DNA of 64,000 nt, taken from positions 316,852,921 through 316,916,920 of the forward strand of contig NC_057802.1 in the NCBI RefSeq assembly GCF_018294505.1. The letters run 5' to 3'. The notes under the pieces are model-generated. The model saw only the letters and a list, made by a program, of their open reading frames with translations, was not told the origin of the DNA and did not search any database. Position numbers and translations under genes: made by a program. Below, piece by piece: positions 12,785 to 23,971 of this stretch. Source of the stretch: Triticum aestivum (lineage: Eukaryota > Streptophyta > Magnoliopsida > Poales > Poaceae). The first letter of the stretch is position 1; every line of letters starts with the position of its first letter.

Positions 12785-15700
12785 CGGGGCCCCCTCGCCG
12801 GGACGCCCTCCCGCCTCTGCGCGAATGCCCCCGACGCCCTGCGCCCGCCCGTCGCCGTCCCCCGCCGCCTGGAGCTCCGCGAGCCCCACCGGAGCCACCC
12901 CGTCGCCCCCTTGCCGTCACCATTGCCTGGAGGACCACCTCGCCGGCCTGCTTCCTCCTCCCCGCCGACCTGCCTCCACTCCATCTGCGTCGTCCCCGAC
13001 GACCTCCTCGCCCCCCCGCTGCCCCGTACCCCTACAACTCCCCCCGTGAGCTCCCCCCTCTCCTCCTCCGCTCTCTCTCTCGCACCCGCCCGTGCGACCA
13101 CGTCGCCGCGCCCCTGCTCCTGGCCGTGCCAAAGCGCGCGCGCGAACCGCGCCCGTGGCGACCCCCATCGCGCCCTTGGGGCGCGCTGATGTCGCCTCCC
13201 CACTCCGTCGCTCCGGCCATCCTCGCCTTCTCGCACCACCACCGCGGCCATCTACGCGCGTGCGCGTCCGGCGCCCGCACTCACGGCGCCCCGCTCGCGC
13301 GGCCTTGCGCCTTGCTGTGCGGTGGCCGCCGGCGCCTACCGCGCTCCCCCGCACCTGCCGAAGGCCGCCACTGCTCGTCTCGCCGGCATGTGTGCCCCGC
13401 AGCTCCCCGCACCCGGCGCTGCTCCTGACCTCGCCGGCCACCGAGGCCCCCAGGCGCGCTCGCCCTCGCCTCTCCTGGCGTCGGGTGCGAGCACCCGCAC
13501 CAGTTCGCCCGTCGCCCGCTTTCCCCTCGCCCGTTCGGGCGGCGCCCGTTGGCCGACCCGCTATGGCCCCTAGGGCCAATGACAGATGGGCCCCACGCCC
13601 AGAACGTTATTAAAAAAAGAATTAAAAATAATTAATTAACTAATAAAAATAATTAAAATATCAGTTAATTAATTAACTAACTTAATTAATCCTGTTAATT
13701 TTAACTAATTAAGATTAATTAACCTAATAACTAATTAACCTAATTAACTACTGTTAATTAGCTAATAGCCCCTGACAGGTGGGACCCACTTGTCAGGTTG
13801 ACCAGGTCAACGGTCAACGTTGACTGCTGACGTCATGCTGATGCATTAATTAAATTTCGAATTAAATTAATTTATTAAATTCTAAAAATGAATTAAATCT
13901 TTTAAATTTAATATAAAATAAACCGTAGCTCGGATGGAAAAACTTTGTACATGAAAGTTGCTCAGAACGACGAGGCGAATCCGAATACGTAGTCCGTTTG
14001 TCAGCCACACGTTCCTAGCATAGCGAACATGGAACTTTCCCCCTCCGGTTCATCTGCCCGAAAACGCGAAACGCCGGGAATACTTTCCCGGATGTTTCCC
14101 CCCCTTCGCCGGTACCACCTACTGCCGCGTTAGGGCACACCTAGCACCGCTCATTGTCATGTCACGCATCGTCATGCTTATGTTTGCATTGTATTTACTG
14201 TTTCTTCCCCCTTCTCTCCGGTAGACTACGAGACCGACGCTGCTGCTGTCCAGTTCGACTACGGAGTTGACGACCCCTCCTACTTGCCAGAGCAACCAGG
14301 AAAGCCCCCCCTGATCACCAGATATCGCCTATTCTTCTCTATACTGCTTGCATTAGAGTAGTGTAACATGTTACTGCCTTCGTTCAATCCTATACTGATG
14401 CATAACCTGTCATTGTTGCTACAGTTGTTACCCTCACCTGCTATCCTACTGCTTAGTATAGGATGCTAGTGTTCCATCAGTGGCCCTATACTCTTGTCCA
14501 TTTGCCATGCTATACTACTGGGCCGTGATCACTTCGGGAGGTGATCACGGGTATATACTTTACTTTTTATACATGACACATGTGGTGACTAAAGTCGGGT
14601 CGGCTCGTTGAGTACCTGCAAGTGATTCTGGTGAGGGGGCTGAAAGGACAGGTGGCTCCATCCCGGTAGAGGTGGGCCTGGGTTCCTGACGGCCCCCGAC
14701 TGTTACTTTGTGGCGGAGCGACAGGGCAGGTTGAGACCACCTAGGAGAGAGGTGGGCCTGGCCCTGGTCGGCGTTCGCGGATACTTAACACGCTTAACGA
14801 GATCTTGGTATTTGATCTGAGTCTGGCCATTTGGTCTATAAGCACTAACCAACTACGCAAGAACAGTTATGGGCACTCGACGTCGTGGTATCAGCCGAAG
14901 CTCTTCTTGACGTCAGCGACGGAGCGGCGCGCGCCGGATTGGACTGGAACGCCTGCTAGGCTAGGTCTGCTTCCGGCCGCGTACGCAACGTGCAGGTGTG
15001 CAATGGGTGATGGGCCCAGACCCCTGCGCGCATAGGATTTAGACCGGCGTGTTGACCTCTCTGTTGAGCCTAGGTGGGGCTGCGACGTGTTGATCTTACG
15101 AGGCCGGGCATGACCCAGAAAAGTGTGTCCGGCCAAATGGGATCGAGCGTGTTGGGTTATGTGGTGCACCCCTGCAGGGAAGTTTATCTATTCGAATAGC
15201 TGTGTCCCTCGGTAAAAGGACGACCCGGAGTTGTACCTTGACCTTATGACAACTAGAACTGGATACTTAATAAAACACACCCTTCCAAGTGCCAGATACA
15301 ACCCGGTGATCGCTCTCTAATAGGGAGACGAGGAGGGGATCGCCAGGTAGGATTATGCTATGCGATGCTACTTGGTGAACTTACCATCTACTCTCTTCTA
15401 CATGCTGCAAGATGGAGGTGGCCAGAAGCGTAGTCTTCGACAGGATTAGCTATCCCCCTCTTATTCGGGCATTCTGCAGTTCAGTCCACCGATATGACCC
15501 TTTACACATATACCCATGCATATGTAGTGTAGCTCCTTGCTTGCGAGTACTTTGGATGAGTACTCACGGTTGCTTTTCTCCCTCTTTTCCCCTTTCTATA
15601 CCTGATTGTCGCAACCAGATGCTGGAGTCCAGGAGCTAGAGATCCCGAGGATGATTCTACATGGATTTCGGCTTCGAGGAGTAGTTAGGAGGTCCCAGGC

Positions 15701-15978
15701 AGGAGGCCTTGCCTTTTCGATCGTTGCTACTTTTGTGCTAGCCTTCTTAAGGCAAACTTGTTTAACTTATGTCTGTACTCAGATATTGTTGCTTCCGCTG
15801 ACTTGTCTATGATCGAGCAATTGTATTCGAGCCCTCGAGGCCCCTGGCTTGTATTATGATGCTTGTATGACTTATTTATGTTTTAGAGTTGTGTTGTGAT
15901 ATCTTCCCGTGAGTCCCTGATCTTGATCGTACACGTTTGCGTGCATGATTAGTGTACGGTCAAATCGGGGGCGTCACA

Positions 15979-17476
15979 CTAGTGACTGCCTCTGAACAGC
16001 TCCATGCCATCTCTGTGTGTCAACCCACGTGGTTACAGGAGATCGTCAAAGGTTATGACCAAGACCCGAAGACACAACAACTGATCACCCAACTTGCCAT
16101 AGCACCAGTGCCTGGGGGCAAATTCACCTTGCACAAGGGCATTGTCCATTTCAAAGGTCGGGTCTGGCTGGGCAACAACATGCATCTCCAACACCAAATC
16201 ATGCATGCCTTGCATGATAGTACTGTGGGTGGCCACTCAGGCTTCCCAGCCACATACAGAAGAATCAAGCATCTTTTCGTGTGGCCTGGGATGAAGCAAC
16301 ACATCAAAGAGCATGTTCAGACCTGCCAAATCTGTCAACAAGTGAAGCTAGATCGTGCGCAATATCCAGGACTCCTCCATCCTCTGCCGGTCGCCAAGCG
16401 TTGCTGGGACTTGGTGTCCATGGATTTCACTGGGGGATTGCCCCCATCCAGGCAGTATAAATGCATTTTGGTGGTGGTCGAGACTTTCTTTAAGTACGCC
16501 CACTTCATTACAGTTAAGCACCCGTACACAGCGCAAGTTATAGCCCAGTTATACATTGATCAAGTCTACAAACTCCACGGCCTACCTGAAGCTATCATTT
16601 TTGACAGAGATGCAGTTTTTACCAATAAGGTTTGGTAAGAGATCTTCAAGTTGCAAGGCATGGAACTGAAGATGAGTTCATCCCACCATCCGCAAACCGA
16701 TGGCCAAACGGAGCGTGTCAACCAATGTCTCGAAACCTACTTGCGCTGCTTTGTGCACAACACCCCCGCCAACTGGAGCAGATGGTTAGCTTTGGCTGAA
16801 TTCTGGTACAACTCGACATACCATTCTACCCTCAACAGAGCACCGTTCTCGGTGGTTTACGACCAAGAACCATGATACCTGGGGTTGCTTCCTGACCAAG
16901 CAATACCGATTCCAAAGCTAAACAAATGGCTGGAGGAGCGTCAACAAATGCAGGACCTGTTAAGGCAACATTTGCTCTGCGCAAACAAATTGTGAAAAGT
17001 CAGGCCGATAAGAAGCGATCCCACCGGGAATTTCAGGTTGGTGACCAGGTCTTCCTCAGTTACAGCCGTACATTCAGACATCAGTCGCACGCCGAGCCAA
17101 CCACAAGCTCAGCTTCAAGTTCTTTGGACCGTATCTAGTGGTCCGATGGGTGAACAACGTGACGTATGAGCTGAAGCTATCATAAGGATCCTCGATCTCT
17201 CTAGTCTTCCATGTGTCGCAACTTCGCAAGGCTTTGACCCCAGGTGCGAGCGCATCCTCATCTCTTCCATCACTTTCTGATGCTGTGAATGTTCCTGTGG
17301 AGATATTGGACAAACACTGGTGCCGCGGCTCGAACAAGATGCGGGAGCAAGGCCTGATTCGCTAGCATGACAACCAAGCTACACCAGATACCTGGGAGGA
17401 CCTTGAAGATCTTCGTCGTCACTTCCCTACTACTGCGACTTGGGGACAAGTCTTGTCCGAAGAAAGGGGGGGGGGG
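15979..17476 (+). pseudogene. Ty3/Gypsy integrase relic (chromovirus-like)
   Basis: The reading from 15979 gives a Ty3/Gypsy integrase. The zinc-binding region reads GGHSGFPATYRRIKHLFVWP followed by CQICQQVK. The core follows with MDFTGGLPPS, then FDRDAVF and, after a stop, HHPQTDGQTERVNQ, giving the D, D and E positions. A TAA at 16636-16638 and a TGA at 16873-16875 interrupt the same frame; a further stop and frameshifts follow near 16990. A C-terminal chromovirus-type region (QVGDQVFL, then FGPYLVVRWVNNVTYELKL in shifted frames) can be traced to about 17260. No RT part is present: the left side is cut by element A. It cannot encode active integrase. Confidence 0.9.
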
Positions 17477-17642
17477 TGTTGGCGACCACACTACACAAGG
17501 GTAGGCAGAAGGAAGAGCTACACCAGGTTGGCCCAAGAGAGAAAGGAGGCCATGCCACAAGTTCACTGGCCCCAATGGGTCTCCTACATGTTCAACCCAA
17601 CTGAACCCGTAGGTAGCTCATATGAGCAGGTGTGGTAGGTGG
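17477..17642 (+). repeat. Start of the 3' LTR of the broken Gypsy element
   Basis: A purine run (GAAGAAAGG followed by a G-tract) ends at 17476 and is followed by TGTTGGCGACC, the expected PPT-to-LTR junction. The sequence runs to the hAT MITE at 17643. The LTR may continue beyond the MITE into 17956-18060, where a C/T-rich segment ends in a GTACTCGAATCAAAGT block that looks like an LTR R region. The right boundary is not certain. Confidence 0.5.
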
Positions 17643-17650
17643 GTGAGGGC

Positions 17651-17947
17651 TAGACCTGGCCATGGAAAACCCGGCCTAACCCGATCCGACCGAAATAGCC
17701 CGACCCGGCCCTGTCTTGTCCGCGGGCCGGGCCTGGGCCTAGTTTTTGAGCCCGAGTGCTAGGTCGGGCCAGGTTTGGGCTTGCCATTTATGTGTTTTAA
17801 GGAAGGGGCCCGGCCCAAGGCCCGGCGGGCTTTTCCACTCATGGACCGGGCTTGGGCCTGAAAACTAGGCCCGACGTCGGGCCGAGCCTGGCCTAGGTTT
17901 TCTGCTGTGGGCTTACGTAGGCCCAGCCCGAGATATGGCCAGGTATA
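17651..17947. mobile_element. hAT-type MITE with 8-bp target duplication
   Basis: 297 bp with terminal inverted repeats TAGACCTGGCCAT (left) and TATACCTGGCCAT (right, read inverted), 12 of 13 bases matching. It is flanked by a perfect 8-bp duplication GTGAGGGC at 17643-17650 and 17948-17955. An 8-bp duplication and TIRs starting TA(G/T) fit the hAT superfamily. The interior is rich in GGGCC/GGCCC and has no ORF. It lies 165 bp upstream of the PPR start codon. Confidence 0.88.
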
Positions 17948-17955
17948 GTGAGGGC

Positions 17956-18112
17956 GCAGGCGTGTGTGCGTGTGTTCCTCTGTATCTCCTCTGTATCGAG
18001 CTGCGCTCGCGATCCTCTTCTTCCCCTTCCCCAAGTTGTACTCGAATCAAAGTCTGTAATCGCCATAGGTCGAAGAGGAAGAACCAGCGAGTGCCCCACA
18101 GACGGAGAAGAA
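17956..18112 (+). promoter_or_regulatory. Presumed promoter-proximal/5' UTR segment of the PPR gene
   Basis: A C/T-rich segment lies between the MITE and the PPR start codon. No convincing TATA box is visible in it. An open frame runs in from a GTG at 17948 but has no in-frame ATG before 18113, so the 5' extension is not coding. Part of this segment may derive from the Gypsy LTR that starts at 17477, in which case transcription could start in LTR sequence. That is inference. Confidence 0.35.
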
Positions 18113-20176
18113 ATGTCTCGCTTACTCCTGCGCCGCTTCCTCTGCTCCTCTTCCTCCACCACTCCCGCCGCTGGCGCAGGTTTCATCCGCGAGCTCGCCA
18201 ACCTCCTCGCCGCTGGCCGCTTCCACGCCTCCGTCGGCCTGGCGAAATCACTCCTCCTCTCCTCCCGGCCACCAGCCACCTCCGTCCCCGACCTCTATCA
18301 CGCCCTTGTCTCCACCGCTGCCGCCTCCCAAGTCGACCCGCATCCCCCATCCTTCCTCTCCGACGCCGCCTCCGCGCTCGTCGTTGCCTCCGCGCGGCTT
18401 GGCCTCCCCGACGGCGCACTCAGGCTACTTTCCCTCCTCGCCGACGCCCGCGCAACTCTGCCGTCTCTATCCTCCTGCAACCTCCTCCTCGAGTCCCTCC
18501 TCTCCCTCGGCCGCCACGCCGACGTGCGCCGGGCGTTCGACCTCCTAAATGCCGCCGGGGCACGCCCCGACACCTTCACATGGAACAAGGCCATCCAGGC
18601 GTGCGTCGTGGCAGGTGATGTCGACGAGGCTGTCCGGATGCTTCGTCGGATGGATTGTGAAGGCCACGGCGCCCCACCGCCCAACGCGTTCTCATACAAT
18701 GTGGTCATCGCTGGACTGTGGAGAGCAGGAAGGGGTAGTGACGCTGTCAAGGTGTTTGATGAAATGGGAAAGAGGGCTGTGTTGCCAAGTCATATCACGT
18801 ACAATACGATGATCGATGGACACATCAAGATAGGGGACTTGGAGGCTGGTTTTAGGCTGCGGGATCAGATGTTGCATCATGGCCTGAAGCCGAATATGAT
18901 CACTTACAATGTGCTGCTGTCAGGGCTGTGCCGTGCTGGAAGGATAGGCGAGACGACCGCGGTGTTGCATGAAATGATGTCACGAAAGATGGTGCCGGAC
19001 TGTTTCACATATAGCATTCTGTTCGATGGTTATTCCAGAGTTGGAGACTCACAGGCAATGCTTTCCTTGTTTGAGGAGTCTGTGAAGAAGGGTGTGAAGA
19101 TTGGGGCTTACACTTGTAGTATTTTGCTGAATGGTCTTTGCAACGATGGCAAAATTTCAAAGGCAGAAGAGGTACTGCAGACGTTTGTAAATGCAGGACA
19201 ACTCCCAACAAGGGTTATCTACAACACTCTTATCAATGGGTATTGTCAGATTGGAGAGCTTGAAGGGGCCTTCTCAACCTTTCAGCGGATGAAATCATGC
19301 CTTCTTAGTCCAGATCACATCACCTATAATGCACTAATAAACGGTTTGGGTAAGGCTGGAAGGATCACAGAAGCACATGCTTTGGTCACAGAGATGGAGA
19401 AGAATGGAGTGAGTCCTAGTGTGGAAACTTTCAATACGCTTATTGATGCTTATGGAAGGGATGGGCAGCTTGAAAAATGTTTTGTTCTACTTTCTGATAT
19501 GCGAGAGAAGGGGCTAAAGCCAAATGTTGTCTCCTATGGTTCAATTGTCAATGCCTTTTGCAAGAATGGAAAAATCCCGGAAGCAGTAGCTATTTTGGAT
19601 GATATGTTCCATAAAGATGTTTTACCAGGTGCACAGGTGTACAATGCGATCATAGATGCATATATAGACTGTGATGCCACTGAACAGGCTTTTACTCTAG
19701 CTGAAAAGATGAAGACTAGTGGGGTACCTCCAAGTATAGTTACATGCAATTTGCTGATAAAAGGCCTTTGCAAGCAGTCTCGGATATCTGAAGCAGAGGA
19801 ACTAATTCACAGCTTAAGAAATCATGGATTAACTCCTGACGTTGTCAGCTATAATACTCTAATATCAGCATGCTGCTACAGGAGCAACACTGATAGTGCT
19901 TTGGAGCTTCAGAAAGAAATGTGCAAGTGTGGCATCAAACCTTCATCGAGAACATATCGTATTCTTCTGAGTGCATTGGGTGGTGCAAGAAGAATACATG
20001 AGATGGAAAATCTGTATAAAGAAATGTTGGACAAGGATGTTGTTCCTTGCAGTCGCATTTATGATATCATGGTTGAGGCCTATGTGAAATGTGGGGATGA
20101 ATCTAAGGTAGAAGCTCTGAGGAAGGATTTCTCGGAAAAGGGGATATCAATTGATTATGACACATCCGTGACTTAG
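18113..20176 (+). CDS. P-class pentatricopeptide-repeat protein, probably organellar
   Basis: Single-exon gene of 687 residues. The first in-frame ATG at 18113 opens an Arg/Ser-rich N-terminus (MSRLLLRRFLCSSSS) typical of a mitochondrial or plastid presequence; the upstream open frame starts at a GTG and was rejected. From about residue 118 to 681 there are roughly 16 consecutive PPR motifs of about 35 residues. Most open with a (V/I)TYN-(T/V)L(I/L) helix and end in G(L/V)xP(D/N), for example ITYNTMIDGHIKIGDLEAGF near 228. There is no E, DYW or SMR domain, so it is a P-type factor. Such proteins bind organelle transcripts to stabilise, splice or translate them; the RNA target cannot be read from sequence alone. 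It resembles the At5g12100-like group, from memory. A retroelement and MITE lie directly upstream and a myosin pseudogene starts 138 bp downstream. No stop or frameshift is visible. Confidence 0.95.
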   Translation: MSRLLLRRFLCSSSSTTPAAGAGFIRELANLLAAGRFHASVGLAKSLLLSSRPPATSVPDLYHALVSTAAASQVDPHPPSFLSDAASALVVASARLGLPDGALRLLSLLADARATLPSLSSCNLLLESLLSLGRHADVRRAFDLLNAAGARPDTFTWNKAIQACVVAGDVDEAVRMLRRMDCEGHGAPPPNAFSYNVVIAGLWRAGRGSDAVKVFDEMGKRAVLPSHITYNTMIDGHIKIGDLEAGFRLRDQMLHHGLKPNMITYNVLLSGLCRAGRIGETTAVLHEMMSRKMVPDCFTYSILFDGYSRVGDSQAMLSLFEESVKKGVKIGAYTCSILLNGLCNDGKISKAEEVLQTFVNAGQLPTRVIYNTLINGYCQIGELEGAFSTFQRMKSCLLSPDHITYNALINGLGKAGRITEAHALVTEMEKNGVSPSVETFNTLIDAYGRDGQLEKCFVLLSDMREKGLKPNVVSYGSIVNAFCKNGKIPEAVAILDDMFHKDVLPGAQVYNAIIDAYIDCDATEQAFTLAEKMKTSGVPPSIVTCNLLIKGLCKQSRISEAEELIHSLRNHGLTPDVVSYNTLISACCYRSNTDSALELQKEMCKCGIKPSSRTYRILLSALGGARRIHEMENLYKEMLDKDVVPCSRIYDIMVEAYVKCGDESKVEALRKDFSEKGISIDYDTSVT

Positions 20177-20314
20177 TGTGAGTTGAATACAAGTATAGCA
20201 AGTCCAATTTCAAAACGTTGAATTTGTTGCTCAGTAACCCAACTATCAGAAGTATTTCTTTTGTTTACCTAGTGAATCTTCAGAATGAATAGCCATTGAC
20301 TACACATACAACGT

Positions 20315-23073
20315 CAACAGGCTGTTGCTATTTCTCCGACTGCGAAATCATTAGCTGCCTATCCCAAGTCTCCTTTCCAAGTATGTCATACCCCTGGCAC
20401 TTGCATTCTGTACAAATACACTTTTATTTTCACCAAAATGGCCTAATATTTCAAATTAACTGACTTTGTTAGCTGAGAACTCCGGAGATTGTGCATGCTC
20501 CGAATGGGGAGGTAAAATCACCACCAGTAAGTGGAAAGAACATTACCAAATAGATGACTTATAATTCAAAAAGCAACTGCTATAATAAATAAATTTTCTA
20601 TATTAATACCTTTGTGCAGGATGTAACCCCCATCTCACTGAATCTCAAAGAACTTGAGGCTGAGGAGAAGCCTCAAAAATCACTTAACGAGAAGCAACAG
20701 GTGTGCTACTTGTTGACTACACCTTTGTTTGTTTAACCTTTCCGAGTTATATACCTTTTTTTTCTTCCTTGACCCTGAAATTGTATCATTTACGTTTCTA
20801 TGTATGTATGTTTGAATTTTATGCTCCAGGAAAGCCAAGACCTGCTAATCAAGTGTGTATCACAAGATTTGGGATTCCCAGTGGTAGGGCTATTGCAGCT
20901 TGCATTATATACAGGCGTCTTGTGCACTGGAGATCATTTGAAGTTGAAAGAATTGGTGTTTTTGACCGTATTATTCAAACAATAGGCTCTGCTATAGAGG
21001 TAGGTAATACCTATCGCTTGTTTCTTTGAGAACCCTTCTTTCTGGGAGAAATACTCATATTTTGTTTCGTTTGATTTAATGAACTGATATCTTAGGCCTT
21101 CATGATAGACCTTGAGTAACACATATAAATAAAAGGGGTAATAACAAAATTTAAAATGCTGCAACAACATAAGTTTACATTTCCTTTTTCCGTTTATTCT
21201 CTATGGGTACTGCTATATAGTCATGTTCGAATTGTTCCTTTCCAAAGGTCCAGGAAAATAACGACAAGTTAGCGTATTGGCTCTCCAATTCATCCACATT
21301 ACTCCTACTTCTACAACGGACACTGAAAACAACTGGAGCAGCTGGACTCACTCCTCAGAGGTGAAGGTCAACTGCTGCATCGTTTGGGAGGTTTTTTTTC
21401 GGTAAAACATCTTTATCCTGCCCTTGCTAGTTTTATAGTCTGAGAAATTCTTAATTTTGTTGTTTCTGAATACACAAGGGAATTCGTGCTTCACCACAAA
21501 GTGTTGTGCGACCTTTTCATGGTAGCCGCTTGATTGGATGACTAGGTGATCTTCGTCAAGTTGAAGCCAAGTATCCTGCTCTGCTTTTCAAGCAACAGCT
21601 TACAGCTTTCCTTGAGGAATGATTAGAGACAATCTGAAGAAAGAGATATCTCCATTGCTTGGTCTTTGCATCCAGGTATGATTCATTGCCACTAGAATTC
21701 CTTTTATTTCACAGAAAAACAGTAACTTCAGGGTTAATTTTTTACTTTTACATGTTTTGCAGGCACCAAGAACATCTCGTGCAAGTTTGATAAAAGGATC
21801 TCGTTCTCAAGCAAATGCCTTGGCCCAACAAACTCTGATCGCACATTGGCAGAGTATTGTGAAAATATTAACAAACGACCTGAATGTTTTGAAAGCCAAT
21901 TATGTATGTAACCTAAAACTCTAAATGGACACACTATTTTTGAGTATGTATGCATTAACATGTATTTTATTGATATGTCAGGTCCCTTCATTTTTAACCA
22001 GCAAGGTGTTCACTCAGATATTTTCGTTTATTAATGTCCAGCTGTTCAATAGGTAAGAGATGGCTCTTGCACTACCGGCCGTACATTTTACTTCTTCCCG
22101 TTAGGATTTTAAGATATCCTGTATCTTGCAATCTGCTTCTCCAACGCGAGTGCTGTTCATTTAGCAAGGAGAATATGTCAAAGCTGGATTGACTGAGTTA
22201 GAGCAGTGGTGCATTTACGCCACTGAAGAGGTAGTACCGGTGATATTTAATTCGTGTGCTAATTTTATGTGGTGCACAGTATGCAGGTTCTTCCTGGGAA
22301 GAGTTGAAGCATATTAGGCAAGCCGTTGGATTCCTTGTACGTGTCCTATACTGATTAGATGTCTATTTACAACTTTGTAAGTGAAAATTGTATGTAACCT
22401 AATGATACGTGTACTTGTATTATTAGGTAATTCATCCAAAGCCTAAGAAAACATTGAAAGAAATCACCAACGATTTGTGCCCTGTAAGTGACTTTGAATT
22501 CACTTAAATTTCGGCAATCATTAAAGCATATGTTAGTTGTGACTTGTCACATACCTCAAAAACTTTCAGGTCCTTAGCATACAACAGCTATATCGAACCA
22601 GTACAATGTATTGGGATGACAAATATGGCACCCACACTGTTTCATCAGAGGTAAGCTTGTTATACTTAATATAATTACCGGTTTATTCAAGTTTCATATG
22701 TTACTGTGTCAGCAAGTGGTGCTATCTATGTTCCTTTACTACCCATTTCTGACAGTGAACCAAATTGGTTGTAGGTCATCTCAAGTATGAGAATAATGAT
22801 GACAGAAGACTCGAACAATGCAGTGAGCAGTTCTTTCTTGTTGGATGATGATTCAAGGTTATTTCTTGTTCCAAGTTCAATACTAATTAGTTTGCCACAG
22901 TAATTTTGTGCCCCTGATCTAACATTGCCCATGATACTTCAAACCACAGCATTCCATTTTCGGTGGATGACATCTCAAAGTCAATGACAGAAATCAAGGT
23001 AATGGACGTTGATATGCCACCTTTGATCCGAGAGAATTCTGGGTTTAGCTTCCTACACCAAAGAAAGGACTAA
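20315..23073 (+). pseudogene. Myosin XI C-terminal tail (DIL domain) pseudogene, introns retained
   Basis: Fourteen exon relics match the end of plant class XI myosin, the actin motor of cytoplasmic streaming: 20315-20380, 20473-20526, 20620-20700, 20830-20999, 21248-21401, 21479-21675, 21763-21903, 21982-22052, 22132-22230, 22280-22336, 22427-22483, 22570-22650, 22775-22857 and 22950-23073. Typical stretches are ISPTAKSLAAYPKSPFQ, HWRSFEVERIGVFDRIIQTI, DKLAYWLSNSSTLLLLLQRT, LGLCIQAPRTSRASLIKGSR and a terminal FLHQRKD with TAA at 23071. Most exons keep GT/AG borders. Damage: 1-bp deletion near 20877; CGA to TGA at 21362; GGA to TGA at 21539; about 10 bp lost near 21617; acceptor AG to AA at 22130-22131; 1-bp loss near 22166. 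The motor, IQ and coiled-coil exons are absent. Retained introns show it arose at DNA level, not by retroposition. Confidence 0.92.
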
Positions 23074-23513
23074 GCGGGTAGTCCTTCCACTCACGACTTC
23101 CACATTCCTTTCCCCACTCGATCTGTGCACAAATCATGTATATGTTCGTGGCTTTTCTTTCTATCAAATCAAATCTAGTCTGCTCAGGTTATTTGGTAGA
23201 TCTGTTTTATATTTTTTGTTAGGTCCTGGGTTTGATTGATTGGTTATTTCTTCAGTTTGGCTCCCCTTTTTGTTGGGAGATCAATTTTATATTGCAATGC
23301 CAGGGGGGTCGGATGCCCTTGGTCAGGATGCCGAGCTGCTATTGGAAAAGCTCGTCGTCCTTTTATCATCTGGAAAGGTTTTACAAGGCTACTAGCCAGT
23401 CATGCTGTAAATTGCAACGAAGATCATAGTTAAAAGAAATTGCATATTGACGTCTGATATTTTTGGTGTACCCTCAATTTAGATGTTTATCGTCTGTTTT
23501 TACATCAGAATCA
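23074..23513. other. Non-coding spacer after the myosin pseudogene
   Basis: Probably the old 3' UTR and flank of the myosin gene. Two overlapping frames at 23232-23433 are short and match nothing I recognise. Nothing else is seen. Confidence 0.5.
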
Positions 23514-23570
23514 TACTCCCTCCGTCCCATAATATAAGATCTTATTACATCCAATATGACGGAGGGAGTA
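23514..23570. mobile_element. Short Stowaway-like MITE
   Basis: TA target duplications flank inverted repeats CTCCCTCCGTC and GACGGAGGGAG around a 33-bp A/T-rich core. This is the minimal form of a Mariner-derived Stowaway element of grasses. Confidence 0.8.
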
Positions 23571-23618
23571 CATCTGTCACTGGGAGAATGCTTTTAACAT
23601 CTGTCACTGGGAGAATGC
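23571..23618. repeat. Two-copy 27-bp tandem duplication
   Basis: CATCTGTCACTGGGAGAATGC occurs at 23571 and again at 23598, directly beside the MITE. No function is apparent. Confidence 0.8.
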
Positions 23619-23971
23619 CTAAAAGCCTGCTGTGTAATGTCAAGTTTCACATCACAAGAAAATCCTCCTAGATAAGATAGTGCAGCAAATATTTACTCGA
23701 AAGATGTCGCTCTTTCTAGGGATGACTCCAGCATGGTTTGAATACAAATGGAAGATTTACCTTTAGTGGCGCAAGCTAATATACTAGGTAAGCAAAGGCA
23801 ACAAGCTAGCTAGCAAACACAAAAAAGAAACATTGAACTTGTAGACAAAGTTTAAAGAGAACCCTAAACTTGTAATCCCGAAAATCAGCACACCAAATAC
23901 TCATGATCCCTGTCTATTTCGAACCTTGAGGGCGTTCCCAAACTGAGCCAGCCCACCAGACACGAAGTGAG

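Larger units (their letters stand above)
3612..15978 (+). mobile_element. Element A 3' LTR, split by a Copia insertion
   Basis: The LTR opens with TGTGACGCCCGGATAATTA at 3612 and closes with GGGGGCGTCACA at 15978. Removing the Angela element and one copy of its CGGGG duplication (4281-12789) leaves about 3.86 kb, matching the 3.82 and 3.84 kb LTRs of element B. It has a very GC-rich block (12785-13600), an A/T-rich block (13610-13930) and a moderately conserved 3' third. Long overlapping ORFs in the GC-rich block are compositional, not genes. The 5-bp flank on the right is CTAGT; its partner on the left is outside the window. Confidence 0.88.

Noticed and set aside
12760..13613. Overlapping long ORFs on both strands (up to 222 codons)
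   Set aside because: They lie in the GC-rich part of the element A LTR, are Arg/Pro/Ala-rich in all frames, and similar GC-rich blocks recur in element B LTRs. This is composition, not coding.
17948..20176. Longer 742-codon PPR frame from 17948
   Set aside because: It starts at GTG inside the hAT target duplication, with no in-frame ATG until 18113. The 18113 start gives an organelle-targeting-like N-terminus.
20180..20314. Further myosin exon between the PPR stop and 20315
   Set aside because: No reading matches myosin in any frame; treated as PPR 3' flank.
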